A stretch of DNA of 64,000 nt from Oreohelix idahoensis (taxonomy: Eukaryota; Mollusca; Gastropoda; Stylommatophora; Oreohelicidae), in NCBI GenBank assembly GCA_024509875.1, contig JAMPIV010009898.1, positions 434,001-498,000 of the forward strand. Reading direction: 5' to 3'. How positions within the stretch are numbered: position 1 is the stretch's first letter; the number at the start of each line of letters is the position of its first letter. Below the pieces are notes generated by a model that ran no database searches, was not told where the DNA came from, and was given only the letters and a program-made list of their open reading frames with translations. Both the position numbers and the translations under genes were made by a program. Positions 34,229 to 46,920 of the stretch are shown one piece after another.

Positions 34229-37128
34229 CTCAAACCTTTCGTGACAGGAAGTGACTGATGAGCAGATGACTGATGAGAGGGTGACAGAAGAGGTGGTGAC
34301 TGATGAGGAAATGACTGATAAGGAGGGGACAGATGAGGATGATTTACATGTTGAACTTATTGACAAAGAATCATTCATACAGATGCAAAATGAAGATGAT
34401 TCATAAAAAAAATTTTCAGGTTGCCAAATCTGATGATGTTGTGTTTAATGATAATTCGTTACACTGGTATACAATCAAGAATGGGATCTTGATTCGGAAT
34501 TTCCAAGATTCAACATCAGTAAAGAAAAACAAATTATGGTGCCTACTAGTTTCCGCCCATTTGTCTTACGGCTTGCTCGTGATGTTAATTGTGCAGGACA
34601 TTTAGTGATTGCCAGAACAAAACAGAGGGTTTTGTCTCATTTCTTTTGGCCTGGGGTGACAAGGTATGTAAAAATCTTTTGTCGCACATGCAAAACTTGC
34701 CAAGATGTATCAGCAAAACGCTGCAAGCATAATGCGCATATCCAGGCATCAGACATATCTTTGCGTCCATTCGCAAAAATGGCAATCGACCTTATAGGTC
34801 CAATGCCAGTCACGTCAGCTAGAGGTCATCGTTATGTGCTAACATGCATTGATATGTGCACGCGCTGGCCAGAGGCTATTCCTCTGAAAACAATATCTAC
34901 TACAGATGTTGCTGACGCACTATTTTTAATTTTCAGTCGATTTGGTTTTCCCGAAAACATATCAGATCGGGGAACGCAGTTTGTTTCTGACGTTATGACT
35001 CAGGTTATGAGAGAGTTTGAGATAGATAGATCTCTCAGTAGTGTCTATCACCCCATTTCGAACGGGAAAATTGAGAGGCTCAATCGCTGTCTTAAACAAA
35101 TGCTAGGCAAAGTAACTGCCAAATACCCGCAGGATTAGGATAGAGTACTCCCAGCGGTATTGTTCGCTTATCGGGAGATACCGAACGAACATACTGGATT
35201 TGCGCCGTTTGAATTAGTCTTCGGTGCCAAGCCAAGAGGACCTATGTCCATACTGAAACAGTTATTGGTTGGAGCTGACATGCCTGAGGATGTTCAAACC
35301 TCCTACCAATACGTGGTTAACCTTAGAAAGAAAATTATCGACGCATGCCAGATAGCTGTAGAAGCATCAGAAAAAGCTAAACTTAAGGCAAGATTGTTTG
35401 TTAATCAAAACAGAAAACTGCGCCAATTATGGCCGGGTGATGAGGCCTATGTATTGTTACCCAATAAGGACAATAAATTACTTGTATCTTGGAGAGGACC
35501 ATATACTGTACTTGAAAGATTGTCAGATGTTGACTATATTATATCTATTAAAGGAAAGGAAAAAACCTTTCACATCAACATGCTGCAACAATTTCACTCT
35601 CGTCCTCCACATCTTAAACCAGTTTTTGAGGCTATCGACGAGCCTATTGATCGTCGCTCTTCCTTAGCTGTCATACAGGAAGAGTTGTCTGAATTGCCTA
35701 ATATTTCTGAGCCTCTTTTGTCTCTACCTACTTTACCTCTTTCATCTACTGAGACTTGGAGAGATATTTCTATTTCACCAACTCTTGCTCCATATCAGAA
35801 AGATCAGATTTCTTTGTTACTACAATCTTTTCCTGACGTGCTCACGGATATTCCTGGGCATACAAATATCATTGAACATGATATTCTCCTTACCGATCTT
35901 AGACCAATCAAACTTAAACCTTATCCTATCCCTGTACATTTTCAATCACAAGTATAAAAATAAATAGAGGATATGATAAAATTAAACATAATTTCTCCTT
36001 CTCAATCTCTATACAGTTTTCCTATGGTTTTGATTAGAAAGAAAGACAAATCCATTCGGATTTGCATTGATTTCAGGCGTTTGAATGCTTTAACTATCTC
36101 GGATGCAGAGCCTCTGCCTTTGTTAGATTCTTTATTGGATAGACTATCTACAGCTACCTTTTTCAGTAAATTTGATTTATCTAAAGGTTATTGGCAAGTC
36201 CCCTTGTCGGACAGAACAAAACCTTATACCGCTTTCGCTACATCTTTAAGATTGTTCCAATTTAATTTTATGTCTTTTGGTGTCGTCAACGCTCCTGCGA
36301 CCTTTGTTCGTATGATGCGAAAAGCTTGCTCTAGTCGTGATGACATCATCACATTTATTGATGATATCTGCCTTTTTCATCAATCTTGGGAAGAACATGT
36401 TCTGGGAATTCAGCCTTTGTTGACTACTCTTCGTCTCCTTCACCTTACTGCTAGACCTTCGAAAACTAAAACAGGATTCACTGAAATTTCATTTGTTGGT
36501 TACAAAGTAGGAGCCGGTTTTCTTAAGCCTGAGGATTCCACTATCTCCAGGATCAAAAACAGGTTCGCAGTCTTTTAGGTCTTGTAGGATTCTACATAAA
36601 ATTCTTACCTAATGTTTCAGAAATTACGTCAGTTCTGTCTTCATTAGTAAGAAAGAACTCTCCAAATAAGATTGTTTGGACGCATTCTTGTAATGAGTCA
36701 TTCAATTTATTAAAATCTTATTTCTCAAAATCACAAATTTTAAGATTGCCTGATACTAGATTTCTTTTTATTCTTAGAGTCGACGCCTCTGGTTCGGGGA
36801 TCGGCGGTACGCTTTTGCAGGAATTCGATGATTGTCTACATCCAATTATGTATGTCAGTCGTAAATTGACCTACAGAAAAGAAATACCCCATCGTCGAGC
36901 GGGAGTTACTCGCTGTGGTGTATTGTTTTGCAAAAGTGCAACGCTATCTTATTGGTGAGAAATTCGTCTTGGAGACAGATCAGCGTGCCTTGTCCTATAT
37001 TGAAACTACAAAATTTCGTAATGAGAAAGCTGCTAGAGCATCACTTGCGCTCCAGCCCTACAAATATGACATTCGTGCCATCAAAGGCAATTAGAACGTG
37101 GTCGCGGATGTGTTATCACGTTGCGTGA
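34229..37128 (+). pseudogene. pol: Pol of copy B: integrase, RT, RNase H (decayed)
   Basis: An acidic Thr/Glu/Asp-rich repeat region (34245-34345) precedes ELIDKESFIQMQ, equivalent to the start of copy A pol. After a frameshift near 34545 the integrase frame keeps CRTCKTCQ and the catalytic set Asp (AIDLIGP), Asp (ISDRGTQF), Glu (NGKIERLNR); one zinc-binding His is now Arg (LARD). TAG at about 35137 replaces a Trp codon. The next frame (35160-35957) has WRGPYTVLERL and the pre-RT linker. RT (35973-36578) has KFDLSKGYWQVPL and a catalytic FIDD. RNase H (36746-37128) is frameshifted but shows RVDASG and ETDQRAL. The integrase-first order is the same as in copy A. Confidence 0.85.
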
Positions 37129-37129
37129 A

Positions 37130-37954
37130 AGACCCACTGTCAGCTAACAACACTGCAAATGCAAGTATCGTGTAAAGTGACAGCAAACCTATCAAAAAAC
37201 TTCTCCGCAGGTTGACCAATGGACAGTGTACCATATATGAACATATTTTGCCGACGATGCTTATTATGGCAGGAATTTCCTGATATATTACTACTATGTA
37301 AAGATCATATATGAAAATACACTGTGATGAATACTAAGCCTGATGACTATCTTAATTTTTTCACCAAAAATTGAGGGAAATCGCTCAGTGACTCTCTTGA
37401 CAGTGCTTGCAGATATTGAACATGTCCACTCAGCACATGATGATGATGAATGCTGCGATCGTCAATTTCAAGTTGTAGCTCGTTTTACTCAGCTCATCCC
37501 ATGGATGTCCTGGACCTTATTAACTGTTTACATACACGGTTTATGTGCAAAAAGACACACTTTCATTGATGGTCTAAGAATAATGTGAAATTTGGATCGT
37601 TTGAATGCAAATATTGACTTATTATATTGTCGGAACAGCGTCTGTATATTAAGGAACTTAATTCAATGATGCCTCTCATGGCCAAAGGGACATAACTAGA
37701 AAAATCCTGACGTGCGATTATTATTCTCCATCAGGTTGGACATATGAACAGTGGTGCTTAATGTGAACTTATAAAGGAACGTATACGATAATATGGCAGA
37801 GAATCACGGGCAAGACCTTTGTGTTCGATTATAAATATTTTATCTGGACTTTAGTTGGTTATTATTCCACTAGTACGGATGACAATATAATATTGTTACT
37901 TTAAATACCGTGCTTTAATTGGCTGTTGATTGGTTTGAATTATCGGGATGAGAT
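37130..37954. other. Possible 3' non-coding sequence of copy B
   Basis: No clear feature. ORF 37343-37588 has no recognisable domain. Confidence 0.35.
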
Positions 37955-37964
37955 TGTCTTTTAC

Positions 37965-38250
37965 TTCTTCTTCTTCTTCTTTGATCCATAACCACCAACC
38001 GTCAAATCAGTCAGCGGCCATCACGCCTGGTGGCGTCTTGTAGGGCAGCAACAAATTGATTCCACTTTGCTCAGTCGGCGGCCATCCTTCGTACAGTGCC
38101 CCAACTGTGGTTCATTCTTTGCATCTCAGCTTCCACAGTTCTCCGCCAAGTTGTTTTTGGTCGGCCTCTCTTTCGCTTTCCCTCGGGGGTCCATAGCATA
38201 GCTGTTCTTGTGGTGGTATCAGGGTCTCTTCTGATGTGTATTTTACCAAA
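37965..38250 (-). mobile_element. Short RTE 3' fragment
   Basis: 286 bp with a 10-bp target duplication TGTCTTTTAC (37955-37964 and 38251-38260). The sequence matches the 3' end of the RTE at 27446-28661, including the CTTCTTCTTCTTCTTC tail and the sequence for the C-terminal PEGKRKRGRPKTTWRR-like region. It is a severely 5'-truncated insertion of the same family. Confidence 0.9.
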
Positions 38251-38260
38251 TGTCTTTTAC

Positions 38261-39248
38261 ACAAGGCATTAATACACTCACACTAATTATATACTCACAA
38301 CTATTGGCAATTTGTACCTTACATCAGCGTATTCTTACCTGATTTGACACACAACTTCGTCATGTTCAAAATTACATTTTTTTAAATTGACACCACAATA
38401 TACTTTTTATGACAAGTACTTAAGATGTACACATGTCTTTAATCTTTTAGCGTATGATGTTGCATTCATTCACTTTACTAATAGGATTGTCCGCCTAAAT
38501 TCATCTATTTACGCTGTTTTAAATCTGTATATTCTATAATGCTTTGCATTAGTGCTGTTGATAAATAAGTTAACTATTTGACAACTGATACTGGACTTGA
38601 CAGATAGGTGCTATTGGACGGTGTGAGGTATCTGAGTGCATGTATTGCTACCATCGTTTTTTAATATGTTCGAACTCTTAGTTATGGCGACCTCACATTG
38701 CTGTTAAATGGAATTTGTTCGTAAGTAGACATCGGCTATGGTCTTAAAAACCACGGTTTACAACTTTTAGTGTGAAATTGCCTACCCTATGGCAGAAACC
38801 GGGGTGCTATGTTGATTCTTACTTACAGTGAAATTTGATGTTACCATATTTCACTTTGGTGATGTTGTACTCACACCACGGAAATAATGAAAACTTTGGG
38901 GGGGAAAGTGATATTATGATCAAAATTCATAACGATTATGTCGGTATAATAGTTGGCTCGACAGGGCTCTTTTTCTGATAATTTTATACGGGCTTACTTA
39001 TTAATAAAGTAAGTGACGTCATGCCGATATGGTGTAGAGGCAGACGCGAACATTTTGAAGCAGAAGTTAGGTGATCGTCTGCAAGAAGAGATGAGGCTTT
39101 TGTTTGAAAGTGAGCGGACGTATGTGTATTGAGCTCCTGCAGTATACTGTGTTTTTTTCCTGCATCATCATTCCTGCATTATCATGCATTGATAAGGACA
39201 TCAATATATCTTAGTTGAGATGTGCCTGATTTATTATATTCAGGAAAA
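38261..39248. other. No recognisable gene; one polypurine-like G-run
   Basis: AT-rich. TTTGGGGGGGAAAGTG near 38894 resembles a polypurine tract next to a TG, but no matching LTR is found in the window. Confidence 0.35.
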
Positions 39249-39560
39249 GGTATATCATTCATGAAGAGGTCCATTGGACTGTGATAAATAAAGTTTGTAT
39301 GATTGCCACTGACCAGCGTTTGATAGTGAACGGACTGAACAACTACTTATTACCGCATTTGCCTTTGAGCGAGAACTGATTTCATGGAGCTTTGTGTCAA
39401 GTACCGTATAATAAACTGCATATTTGTGAATTGTGAAGGAGGGTGTTTGTCAGCTCACTGCAGTTATGCTGATTCGTGTTGTGTCGTGTTGTGTGACTAC
39501 CCCTAGTGTCTACTTTGGCTACGGAGACCATCTCCGGAACTTTTAATAATACGACACGCA
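39249..39560 (+). repeat. One-armed copy of the foldback repeat
   Basis: Matches the right arm of the 1-1080 foldback from about 555 to 865 (ATTCATGAAGAG.TCCATTGGACTG, GATAAATAAAGTTTGT, TCCGGAACTTTTAATAAT). It has no opposite arm. The upstream edge corresponds to the palindrome centre. Confidence 0.85.
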
Positions 39561-39642
39561 TCACGGTGATTGCGTAGAACAGAAGTCTTGAAACGGTTAT
39601 GATAAGATTGGCAATGTGTAAATGACAACAAGAACCACATTG

Positions 39643-39960
39643 GGAGCTGCGGTTTAGCGCGGTGATTTAGTGCACTGGCTTCCTAAATCGGTGGTCCGTG
39701 GTTCAATCTCTTGTTGAGGTGGGATTTTGTTAGACCGCAAATGGCTCCGGGGTCGACACAGCCTCATGAATTTGGTACAAGAGCAACTCTGAGAAGGTTA
39801 AAGGTCGCCGGCGTGATGCTAACTACATCACCCCTAGTGTGCCGATGGTCAAGAAAATATGGGCCTAATACCATATTCCAAATATGCCTCAATGGGCGTG
39901 TAACGGGATCCTTTACCTTTTTACAAGATATTAGAAGAAGACACTCGCAATGAACAGGAC
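39643..39960 (+). mobile_element. tRNA-derived SINE
   Basis: Flanked by CCACATTG at 39635-39642 and 39961-39968. The head GGAGCTGCGGTTTAGCGCGG and the box-B-like GGTTCAATC near 39701 resemble an RNA polymerase III promoter of tRNA origin. The head resembles those of the SINEs at 61455-61755 and 63893. There is no poly-A tail. Confidence 0.65.
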
Positions 39961-39968
39961 CCACATTG

Positions 39969-40526
39969 AGGAAACCTTTTTAATAGCATTACAAGACAGC
40001 CCTTGTTTCTGGAATTCCGAGGGTACGAGGGGTTTAGGGATACCGAAAAAAACACATGGAGATTCTTCTTCCTTCTTCCTCGTTCGTCCTGAAAAGGACG
40101 GTGGTTGCGTTGTGTCTGTTTACGCCTAAGCTGTGATATCTGCACCTTTCGGTCGACACATCCAACTTCTGCACGGCATTTTTTGGGACCGGGTTTGCCT
40201 TCCCTCTTCGATCCGTGCTCGCTCAGCCAGACTGCACTGCTGCAGACTGTTTCCAGGACCACCACGTGGAGGTGGAGCACGGTCTTGACCAGCTCTGGTT
40301 CGCTGGTCCTGACGCAAGCAGTCAAGCTATGAGTCGCTGACTGCGTTCTCTATTGCTGCGTCTTTGGGTCCCACATGGAGATGAGAACTAGAGACAGAAG
40401 TGAAAGACATGGACTAAACTTGAGAGCGGATGGCTCACAGACAGGAGCGTTGACTTGAATGTGTTGCTCCTTGACAAGCTGAAGGATACTGATGATAAAT
40501 ATCACTATCATTGTCACGAAAGAAAA
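39969..40526 (-). other. Likely 3' untranslated part of the I-type LINE
   Basis: Lies downstream of the LINE stop on the minus strand. No ORF with recognisable content. I could not fix the LINE 3' end; an eight-base TGGAGATG near 40377 recurs near 45459 and may be its target duplication, but so short a match could be chance. Confidence 0.35.
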
Positions 40527-43500
40527 TTAAAACAGGATCATCCTTGAGAGGTTACAAGAGACCATAGGCACTGTTGTTTGAAGTTCATCTTTAACTCCAT
40601 ATAGCTTTGAGTTTAGTGTTGAGTCATTGGGCCAGTATATCTTTCTTAACTGGTCATACAGAGGACAGTCCTGTAGAACATGCTCAGCAGTTTGTTCGTT
40701 TAATCCACATGTGCACAGTGGTGAAGCAGACAATCGTAGCTTGTGCATGTGTTTATTCAGTTTGTTATGCCCTGTCCTGAGTCGAAAAATAGTTGTCTGT
40801 CCCTGCCGGTCGAGAGTGTGATAGTCGTCTTTGGGTTGGTTCTGTTCTCTTCTGATAGTCTGGATAGCTCTCTTTTTCTCAAAGTATGTGACTTCATTAT
40901 CTTCTTGTTCACATTCTCCTCCCTTTTTTGCAAGTTTATCTGCCTTTTCATTTCCGGGTACACCACAATGAGATGGTACCCACTGAAGTATGGTTCTCTT
41001 TTTGGCAGCTACCTTGTTTAGTTCATTTCTCAGATGCGGGAGTTTACCACCCTTGAGAGCTTGCAGGACAGACAGTGCATCTGTGAGGATGACTACCTGG
41101 TGGCAGTCAGAGTTGGTGTTATAAATCATATTTGCAGCTTGCTCTAGAGCTTGAACCTCAGCTGTATAGTTGGAACAGAATTTACCAGTGGGAATGTGCC
41201 TAGTCTCATAGTGGTTGTCAGGATATGAGATAAAGATACCGGCACCTCCATTCCTAACAGCATTAGTTGCTGATCCATCTGTATAGGCATGTATCCATGA
41301 TTGATCGGGATAGCTTTCTTGGATCATACTCAATGTAGCAGTTCGTTTTTGCAGATCATTATACTCACATCCACTTGTGAGACCACTGACTGTTGTATTA
41401 ATTTGGAGGGCACTGCTGGCCTGCTCCCATGGTACAGGGTATAGGGTGGGCTTCAGTGGTGTTGTCTTCATGGATAGGTCTTCTTGATGCTGTCTTATAA
41501 GTCTTTTCCCCCGATGCACAAAGCTGCTACGCTTTAGACGTCCCAATGCCAGATCATCTAGTCTTGCCTTCATTGGGTGCATTGGCATACTGTTGTACTT
41601 TTCCATCTGGATCATGGTTTTCGTGTCTCTTCTATGGGACAATGTCTGTAATCCAGCAACCTTCTGCATCTCTGTTATTGGTGTAGTTTTCATGGCTCCT
41701 GTAATGAGCCTGAGAGCTTGATTTTGCACCTTGTCCAAAGATGCAGATGTGAGTTAGCAGCTGATGACCATGCTGCTGAGCTAAACTCTAAGTGTGGTCT
41801 TATTACTCCATTATAAATCTTCTTTAGATTACGTTCATTTGCTCCCCAGTTGGTACCTGCTAATTTTCTGAGTATGCCTAGTCGTCTTCGGGCCTTTCCT
41901 TCTGCATTTTCAATATGCTTATTCCATGTAAGCCTTTGGTCAAATGTCACCCCAAGATAGGTGGGGTAGCTTTCTTCCTTGATCACGGTTGTCCCTAGGT
42001 GTATGTTAGCTGATTTGTCCTTGGGGGCGAGGGAGAACAGTGTTGTGGAGGTTTTGTCTGTGTTTATTGTGATAAGCCATTTCTCTGCCCATGACACTAG
42101 CATGTCTGCTGCCCGCTGCATTCTATAATTTGCTGTGGTGACATTTTCATCAGCGCACCAGAGTACTAGGTCATCTGCATATAAGGCAGCTTTAACTCCT
42201 GCAGGGAGATCTTTCACCAGGTCATTGATGTAAACAAGGAAGAGTGTTGGGGAAATTACTCCTCCTTGAGGTACCCCCTGATGGAGCAACACTTTTCTGC
42301 TCTGCAGACCGTCAAGAGTGACTCTAGTTCTCCTGTTATGCAAGTATGACTGGATCCATTTCATCATGTTGCCTTGGATTCCACTTCTCCTAAGTTTTGC
42401 AATGAGGCCATCTTTCCACACCTTGTCAAAGGCCTGCTTGAAGTCGACCCAGATCGTTAGGACCTTTTTCTTCTCCTGGAAGGCATCTTCTATTGCTTGA
42501 GACAAGTAAGTAACTTGGTCTTCTATACTGTAGCATTCTCTAAATCCAGCTTGTTCCGGCACCAGGATCTGCTCAGACTCTAAATACCATTTCAATCTGT
42601 GGTTGACTATTCGCTCCATAGTCTTCCCAACACAGCTTGTGAGACTGATTGGCCGGTAACTTGCAGCCTCGGTCTTACATTTCCCTTTCTTTAGTATGGG
42701 TATTGTGATGGCTTCTCTCCATACTTGGGGTACCGTTCCTTTCAACCAGCTGTGGTTGAATATCTCAAGCAGTTTTGTCTTTGCTGCTGAGCTCAGATTT
42801 ACTAGCATTTCGTTGCTGATTTTGTCTGGGCCGGGTGACTTTTGAAACTTAAGCTTGGAAATAGCCTTCTGTAGTTCTCCTAGTGTGATGGGTTCCCTCA
42901 TTGGGGCAGGAGTATCTGTCTGTCCCATGGTTGCCAGTATTTCTTTTCTTATCTCTCTCTGATGGTCTATGTTAATGGGTAAGTTGCTTTCTGAACTGTA
43001 TCTTCTAGCAAACAAGTCTGCAGCTTGTTTTCCTCTGAAAAGTTTGCCACCTTCATCCAATGTGATAGTCTGCCTTGGTGAGGAATGCTCTTCATTTAGA
43101 GACTTGACTAATCTCCAAAGTTTCCTGCCGTCTTTCTCAAGGTTCAGCGATGCCGTTTTAGTTCTCCAGCTTTTCCGCTTTTCTTCTAGCTTTGTTCTCT
43201 GAAACTCTGCTACAGCCTTTTTCCATTTGTTGTGAGTTTCAAGTGAAGGCTGAGACTCTGCGTCCTTTCTAGCCTTGTCCATAGCTTCCTGACGTTCTTG
43301 GAGTGTGCTGGACCAGTATGGTATGTAGTTACGCCGGCATCCTTTGGGAATGGTTTCTTTTGCAGCTTGTAGTATGCATCTGTTGAAGTCTTTTACCACT
43401 TCATTAATGTCTCTGTTCTGTACCTTGAGGGTAGACAGCAGCGTGTTCACCTGATGCCTGAATAAACCCCAGTTGGCTTTTTTGTAGTTCCATCTTATAA

Positions 43501-44389
43501 TGGCTGGGCCTGTACTGAGAGTTGCACTCTGGACAGTAAGAAAGATTGGGCGATGGTCGCTTCCCCCTAGTTGGTCTCCTACTTCTCTACTAATAGATCC
43601 AGCTATATCTGGTGTGGAGAAGGCAAGATCTGGTGTTGAGGTTGTGTGCCATCCTCTGGAGTAGAAGGTAGGAGTATCTGTGGCATTATTGACTAGGATT
43701 AGGGAGTGATCATCTTGCCAAGTTTCAACCTCTTCACCTCTGTGATCCAGATGGTTATAGCCCCAGCTCTGGGAGTGGCTATTAAAGTCTCCAACTGCTA
43801 TAAAGTTGGTGGCTGGTACCTGTATAGAGCTGAGACTCAGGGGTTTGTTGTTCGGACAGTAATAGTTCAGGAGTTCTATTTCCATCTTGTCTACCTTTAT
43901 CTGCAGCAGCTGATATTCTGCTCCATCCATGAAGGTTTTCCTTTCGTGTGCAGGAATGTTATTCCTTACAAGAGTAAGTACTCCTCCTTTTCGTCTATCT
44001 TGTCTGTCGGATCTGAAGCATTGATATCCCCTTATTTTAAAGGTTTGATCTGCTTTCAAGTGAGTCTCTTGGATACAGCAAACACTGACTTGCTTCTCAT
44101 ACAAGATGTTTTCCAGCTCTGTCTTTTTGCTGTATCCAGCCTGCTTGCTGTTCACTCCCTCTGCATTCCAGTGCATCATGACAAGTGGCACTCTGGGTTT
44201 CTCTTTTTCTGTTTTGTTTTGGTCAGTAGTTCTCCTCCGCCGTCTGTTGACTCCACAAGACGGTCTAGAGGGTCCTCCAGTAGCTGAGGGTGGGCTCTGT
44301 CGAGGCTCAGAGCCCGGCACTGCACCTGCCTGGTGGAGCTCCACAGGGCGAGCACCAGAACGAGATTTATTTGACGGTGTACTCTCCAT
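40527..44389 (-). pseudogene. I-type LINE polyprotein: endonuclease, RT, RNase H (one frameshift)
   Basis: The main frame (41690-44389, 899 codons) begins with a Pro/Ser-rich head. An apurinic-type endonuclease follows (MHWNAEGVNS, CIQETHLK, VGDFNSHSQSWGY, SDHRPIFL), then an RT with FQKSPGPDKISNEML, SYRPISLTSCVGK, DFKQAFDKVW, HQGVPQGGVISPTLF and the catalytic YADD. A single frameshift around 41740 moves the rest into 40527-41738, which holds an RNase H domain (YTDGSATN, YTAEVQAL, LTDALSVL, WVPSHCGVPGNEKADKLA) and a terminal Cys/His motif (CTCGLNEQTAEHVLQDC). An RNase H after RT places it near the I/Nimb-type LINEs. Apart from the frameshift it looks intact, so insertion was recent. The real protein would nick DNA and copy its own RNA there. 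Confidence 0.9.
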
Positions 44390-45470
44390 AGAAAAAAAAA
44401 AGCGAGTTGCATGATACTGTGGTTTCCGGTGCGCCTTCTGGCCCAGTATCTACGACTTTAGCACCTGTTCAACGGGAGAGTGGGCTCATCCCTAATCTGT
44501 TTATGTTCCCAGTAGTAGACTATTCGCAAGCAGCCTGGGGGTGTCACTGCTCTGCGCGGACCTTGTTTACCGAGGCGGCGTCCGAGCTCGTATGGTGAAA
44601 ATATGGTTGCGTTATCTTCAAAATAGCCCTGTCTTTCCCGTGGCTTTTCTGCCATCCTGCAACTTTGAGTTAGGGAGTTCTGAGCTCCAGTCTCTTTCCC
44701 AGGCATTTTATCCTGGCCTGGCACGCATACAGAGGACCCCACTTCTGGTTCTAAGTTAGCAGTTGGGGATAGGTGGGGTAGCACACTGTGCATTCCCCGT
44801 CATCCAGGGGGCTCTCCAACTATGCAGAGCTTGCACAATGCTGTGCTCTGGTTCTGGGCTCTCCCAAGGAATCCTCACGTCCTGCACAGAGCCACTTCCC
44901 GATACCCACCACCTGCCAACCCTCCATTGTAGAAATCTCCTGCATGCGGCCATCCAGTCAAGAGCCAGTATTAAGTCTGGTGCCCAAGTGATCCCCCCAA
45001 GCTCAGTGTGCAATGCTGGGTTCTCATCATGCTGCAACACAGGAGGGATTGTGATGCTCAGCCATCTCTCTCAATTCTGCACCGATAAGTGACATCGGGG
45101 ACTTAACTTTGCCTCAGTACTGGGAGGCCCCGTTTCCGGGTACACCACACACAGCCAATTGAGGCAACGGTCGCCATGGGCGTGATAGACGACAAACAGT
45201 GAAGAATGAGGCAAGAAAGCATTTAACCCATGAAGTGGGGGTGGATTGGTGCAGACCAGAGCATGTACCACTCGCCGGTGGGTTCTGCATCTACACCTAT
45301 AGGGTTCCACCCACTCCTCAGCCCATTTAGTCTGGCCCCTCACCCAGGACCTGTCCGGCTTGGGTGACCCTGCCAGGAGTAAAACTCCCGCCGGCATAGC
45401 TCCCGGGATCATTGAGGCGCTCAAGCTCTCCAACCACGGCAAGGTAGGCTTACATGTGGAGATGGTATAG
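44390..45470 (-). other. Probable 5' region of the I-type LINE
   Basis: More GC-rich than the surroundings and directly upstream of the endonuclease frame. Minus-strand frames (44458-44793, 44756-45040, 45071-45442) show no zinc knuckles or coiled coil, so I do not call an ORF1. The boundary near 45460-45470 is a guess from the composition change. Confidence 0.4.
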
Positions 45471-45640
45471 GACCCGTAGACGACCCAGACAGTTTTAAAA
45501 ACGCAATCACTAATAGAACTTTCCTATCAGCAAGTATAGACCAAATAAAGGCCGAAATACTTGTGTCCAGTAATGTGTAGTGGAAGACGAATAACAAAGA
45601 ATAGACGGTAGGTTGAAGTTACGGATGGGTGAACTCTTAA

Positions 45641-45768
45641 ATAATGAAGGAAACCTGAGTCCTGTGGATAGTAAATAAATAAGTAAATAAATAAATAATG
45701 GTAATTACCTTTATTTATTTATTTACCTATTTATTTACTATCCACAGGACTCAGGTTTCCTTCATTAT
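45641..45768. repeat. 128-bp near-perfect palindrome
   Basis: Arms beginning ATAATGAAGGAAACCTGAGT at 45641 are mirrored to 45768. They enclose TAAATAAATAA-type tetranucleotide runs and a small TGGTAATTACC loop. Long enough to form a hairpin or cruciform; possibly a tiny foldback or MITE. Confidence 0.9.
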
Positions 45769-46915
45769 TTATTCATTATTTATTTATTGAAGAAATGAGA
45801 AGAGCTTTTCATGAATTATATATATATATATATGCTCATGGGTATCGAGTGAGGACACTCGAAGCCGCGACTTTTTTGCAAAAATTACTCCTGCATAGCA
45901 GCGAATGTGCTCCAACAAGCCATTCGACTCCTGGCTTGAAAAGAAACAGTCAAGATGTCATGAGAACCAGCAGTCAATGAACCAGAATTCAACGACAAAT
46001 CATTGTACACATCTGGCCGGTTGAGTACAAAGTACTGGCACAGCATAAAGACTCTTTAACCCCCACCATAAAGCAATATCTTTTGAGTAAGATACACAAT
46101 CAATATACTTTTTTCTTGACAATTTAACTTTATTCATTTAAACCCTGTTGATCAAATATTTCATAAATAAATCTGTTATCTATGTAAATATAAATCCTTA
46201 ATTTCATGTCTGCATCCGTATGACTCAATTAAATAAAAATACTTATACAAAGAGCTAATCATACAATTAATATTTTGCAGAATTACCTTCGGCTGTGAGC
46301 TCATTAAATACGAGTCAAACATAGATATCTCGCAGAAGTGGGCAGGGAAAATAAGTTTACAATCAACTTAGAAGACGCAGTTGTTGTACTTGCCACTCTA
46401 AAATCCCAATGAGACTCCCTGAAATAAGAGCACCATCCTCCTATTTATATCTCTACCAAGAGTAATCTTGAGCAAAGGCTGCTATCTTTGAAAAAAACCC
46501 ACTCTTGTCTCCACTGTCAGGCCATTTGTGGACAACTACGGCAGCTCAAGGGAGACAACCTCGCGACAAAAGCCTATGCTTCAGTTGTAGCAAAAATAAA
46601 AACTAATGAAATGGGCAATAAATGAAAGTTAAAAAAAGGCATGAACTGGTCCATATAGAGTTTGTTCACTTTTATGTTTTAATGTATGTGCTCTGGCGTT
46701 CCGGTGTCACAGAGATTGATAATGATATGTTCAGGCTAACATCAATTTGATTTCTTATTCTGCAAGGGCTAAACTATCAGGTGATGTAGATCATATCAAT
46801 TGATTCCCGAGTTTACTGCTGGTTACTACTGTGTTGTTGACTTTTCCCATGCCATCACAGCATGATGTTACTGTCCAACATCTTCATGGTTTGCCTTTTT
46901 TTTTTTCCCCATTTC
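45769..46915. other. No gene recognised
   Basis: AT-rich flank with a (TA)n run near 45820-45832 and a T-run near 46897. It ends in ATTAA, the target-site copy of the LTR element that follows. Confidence 0.5.
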
Positions 46916-46920
46916 ATTAA

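Larger units (their letters stand above)
26711..37130 (+). mobile_element. Gmr1-like LTR element copy B (tandem with A, disrupted)
   Basis: The shared LTR and leader are followed by a protease fragment (29259-29615), 4.6 kb of unrelated sequence, and a decayed integrase-RT-RNase H (34229-37128). Most of gag is missing: the leader runs straight into the protease flap region. I find no third LTR downstream, so the right end is lost or lies beyond a later rearrangement. Confidence 0.65.

Noticed and set aside
44458..45442. ORF1 (gag-like) of the I-type LINE
   Set aside because: No zinc knuckle, RRM or coiled coil in any minus-strand frame, and the frames overlap without continuity.
40377..45467. 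TGGAGATG as the target duplication of the I-type LINE
   Set aside because: Eight bases over a 5-kb span can match by chance, and neither end shows a convincing tail or start.
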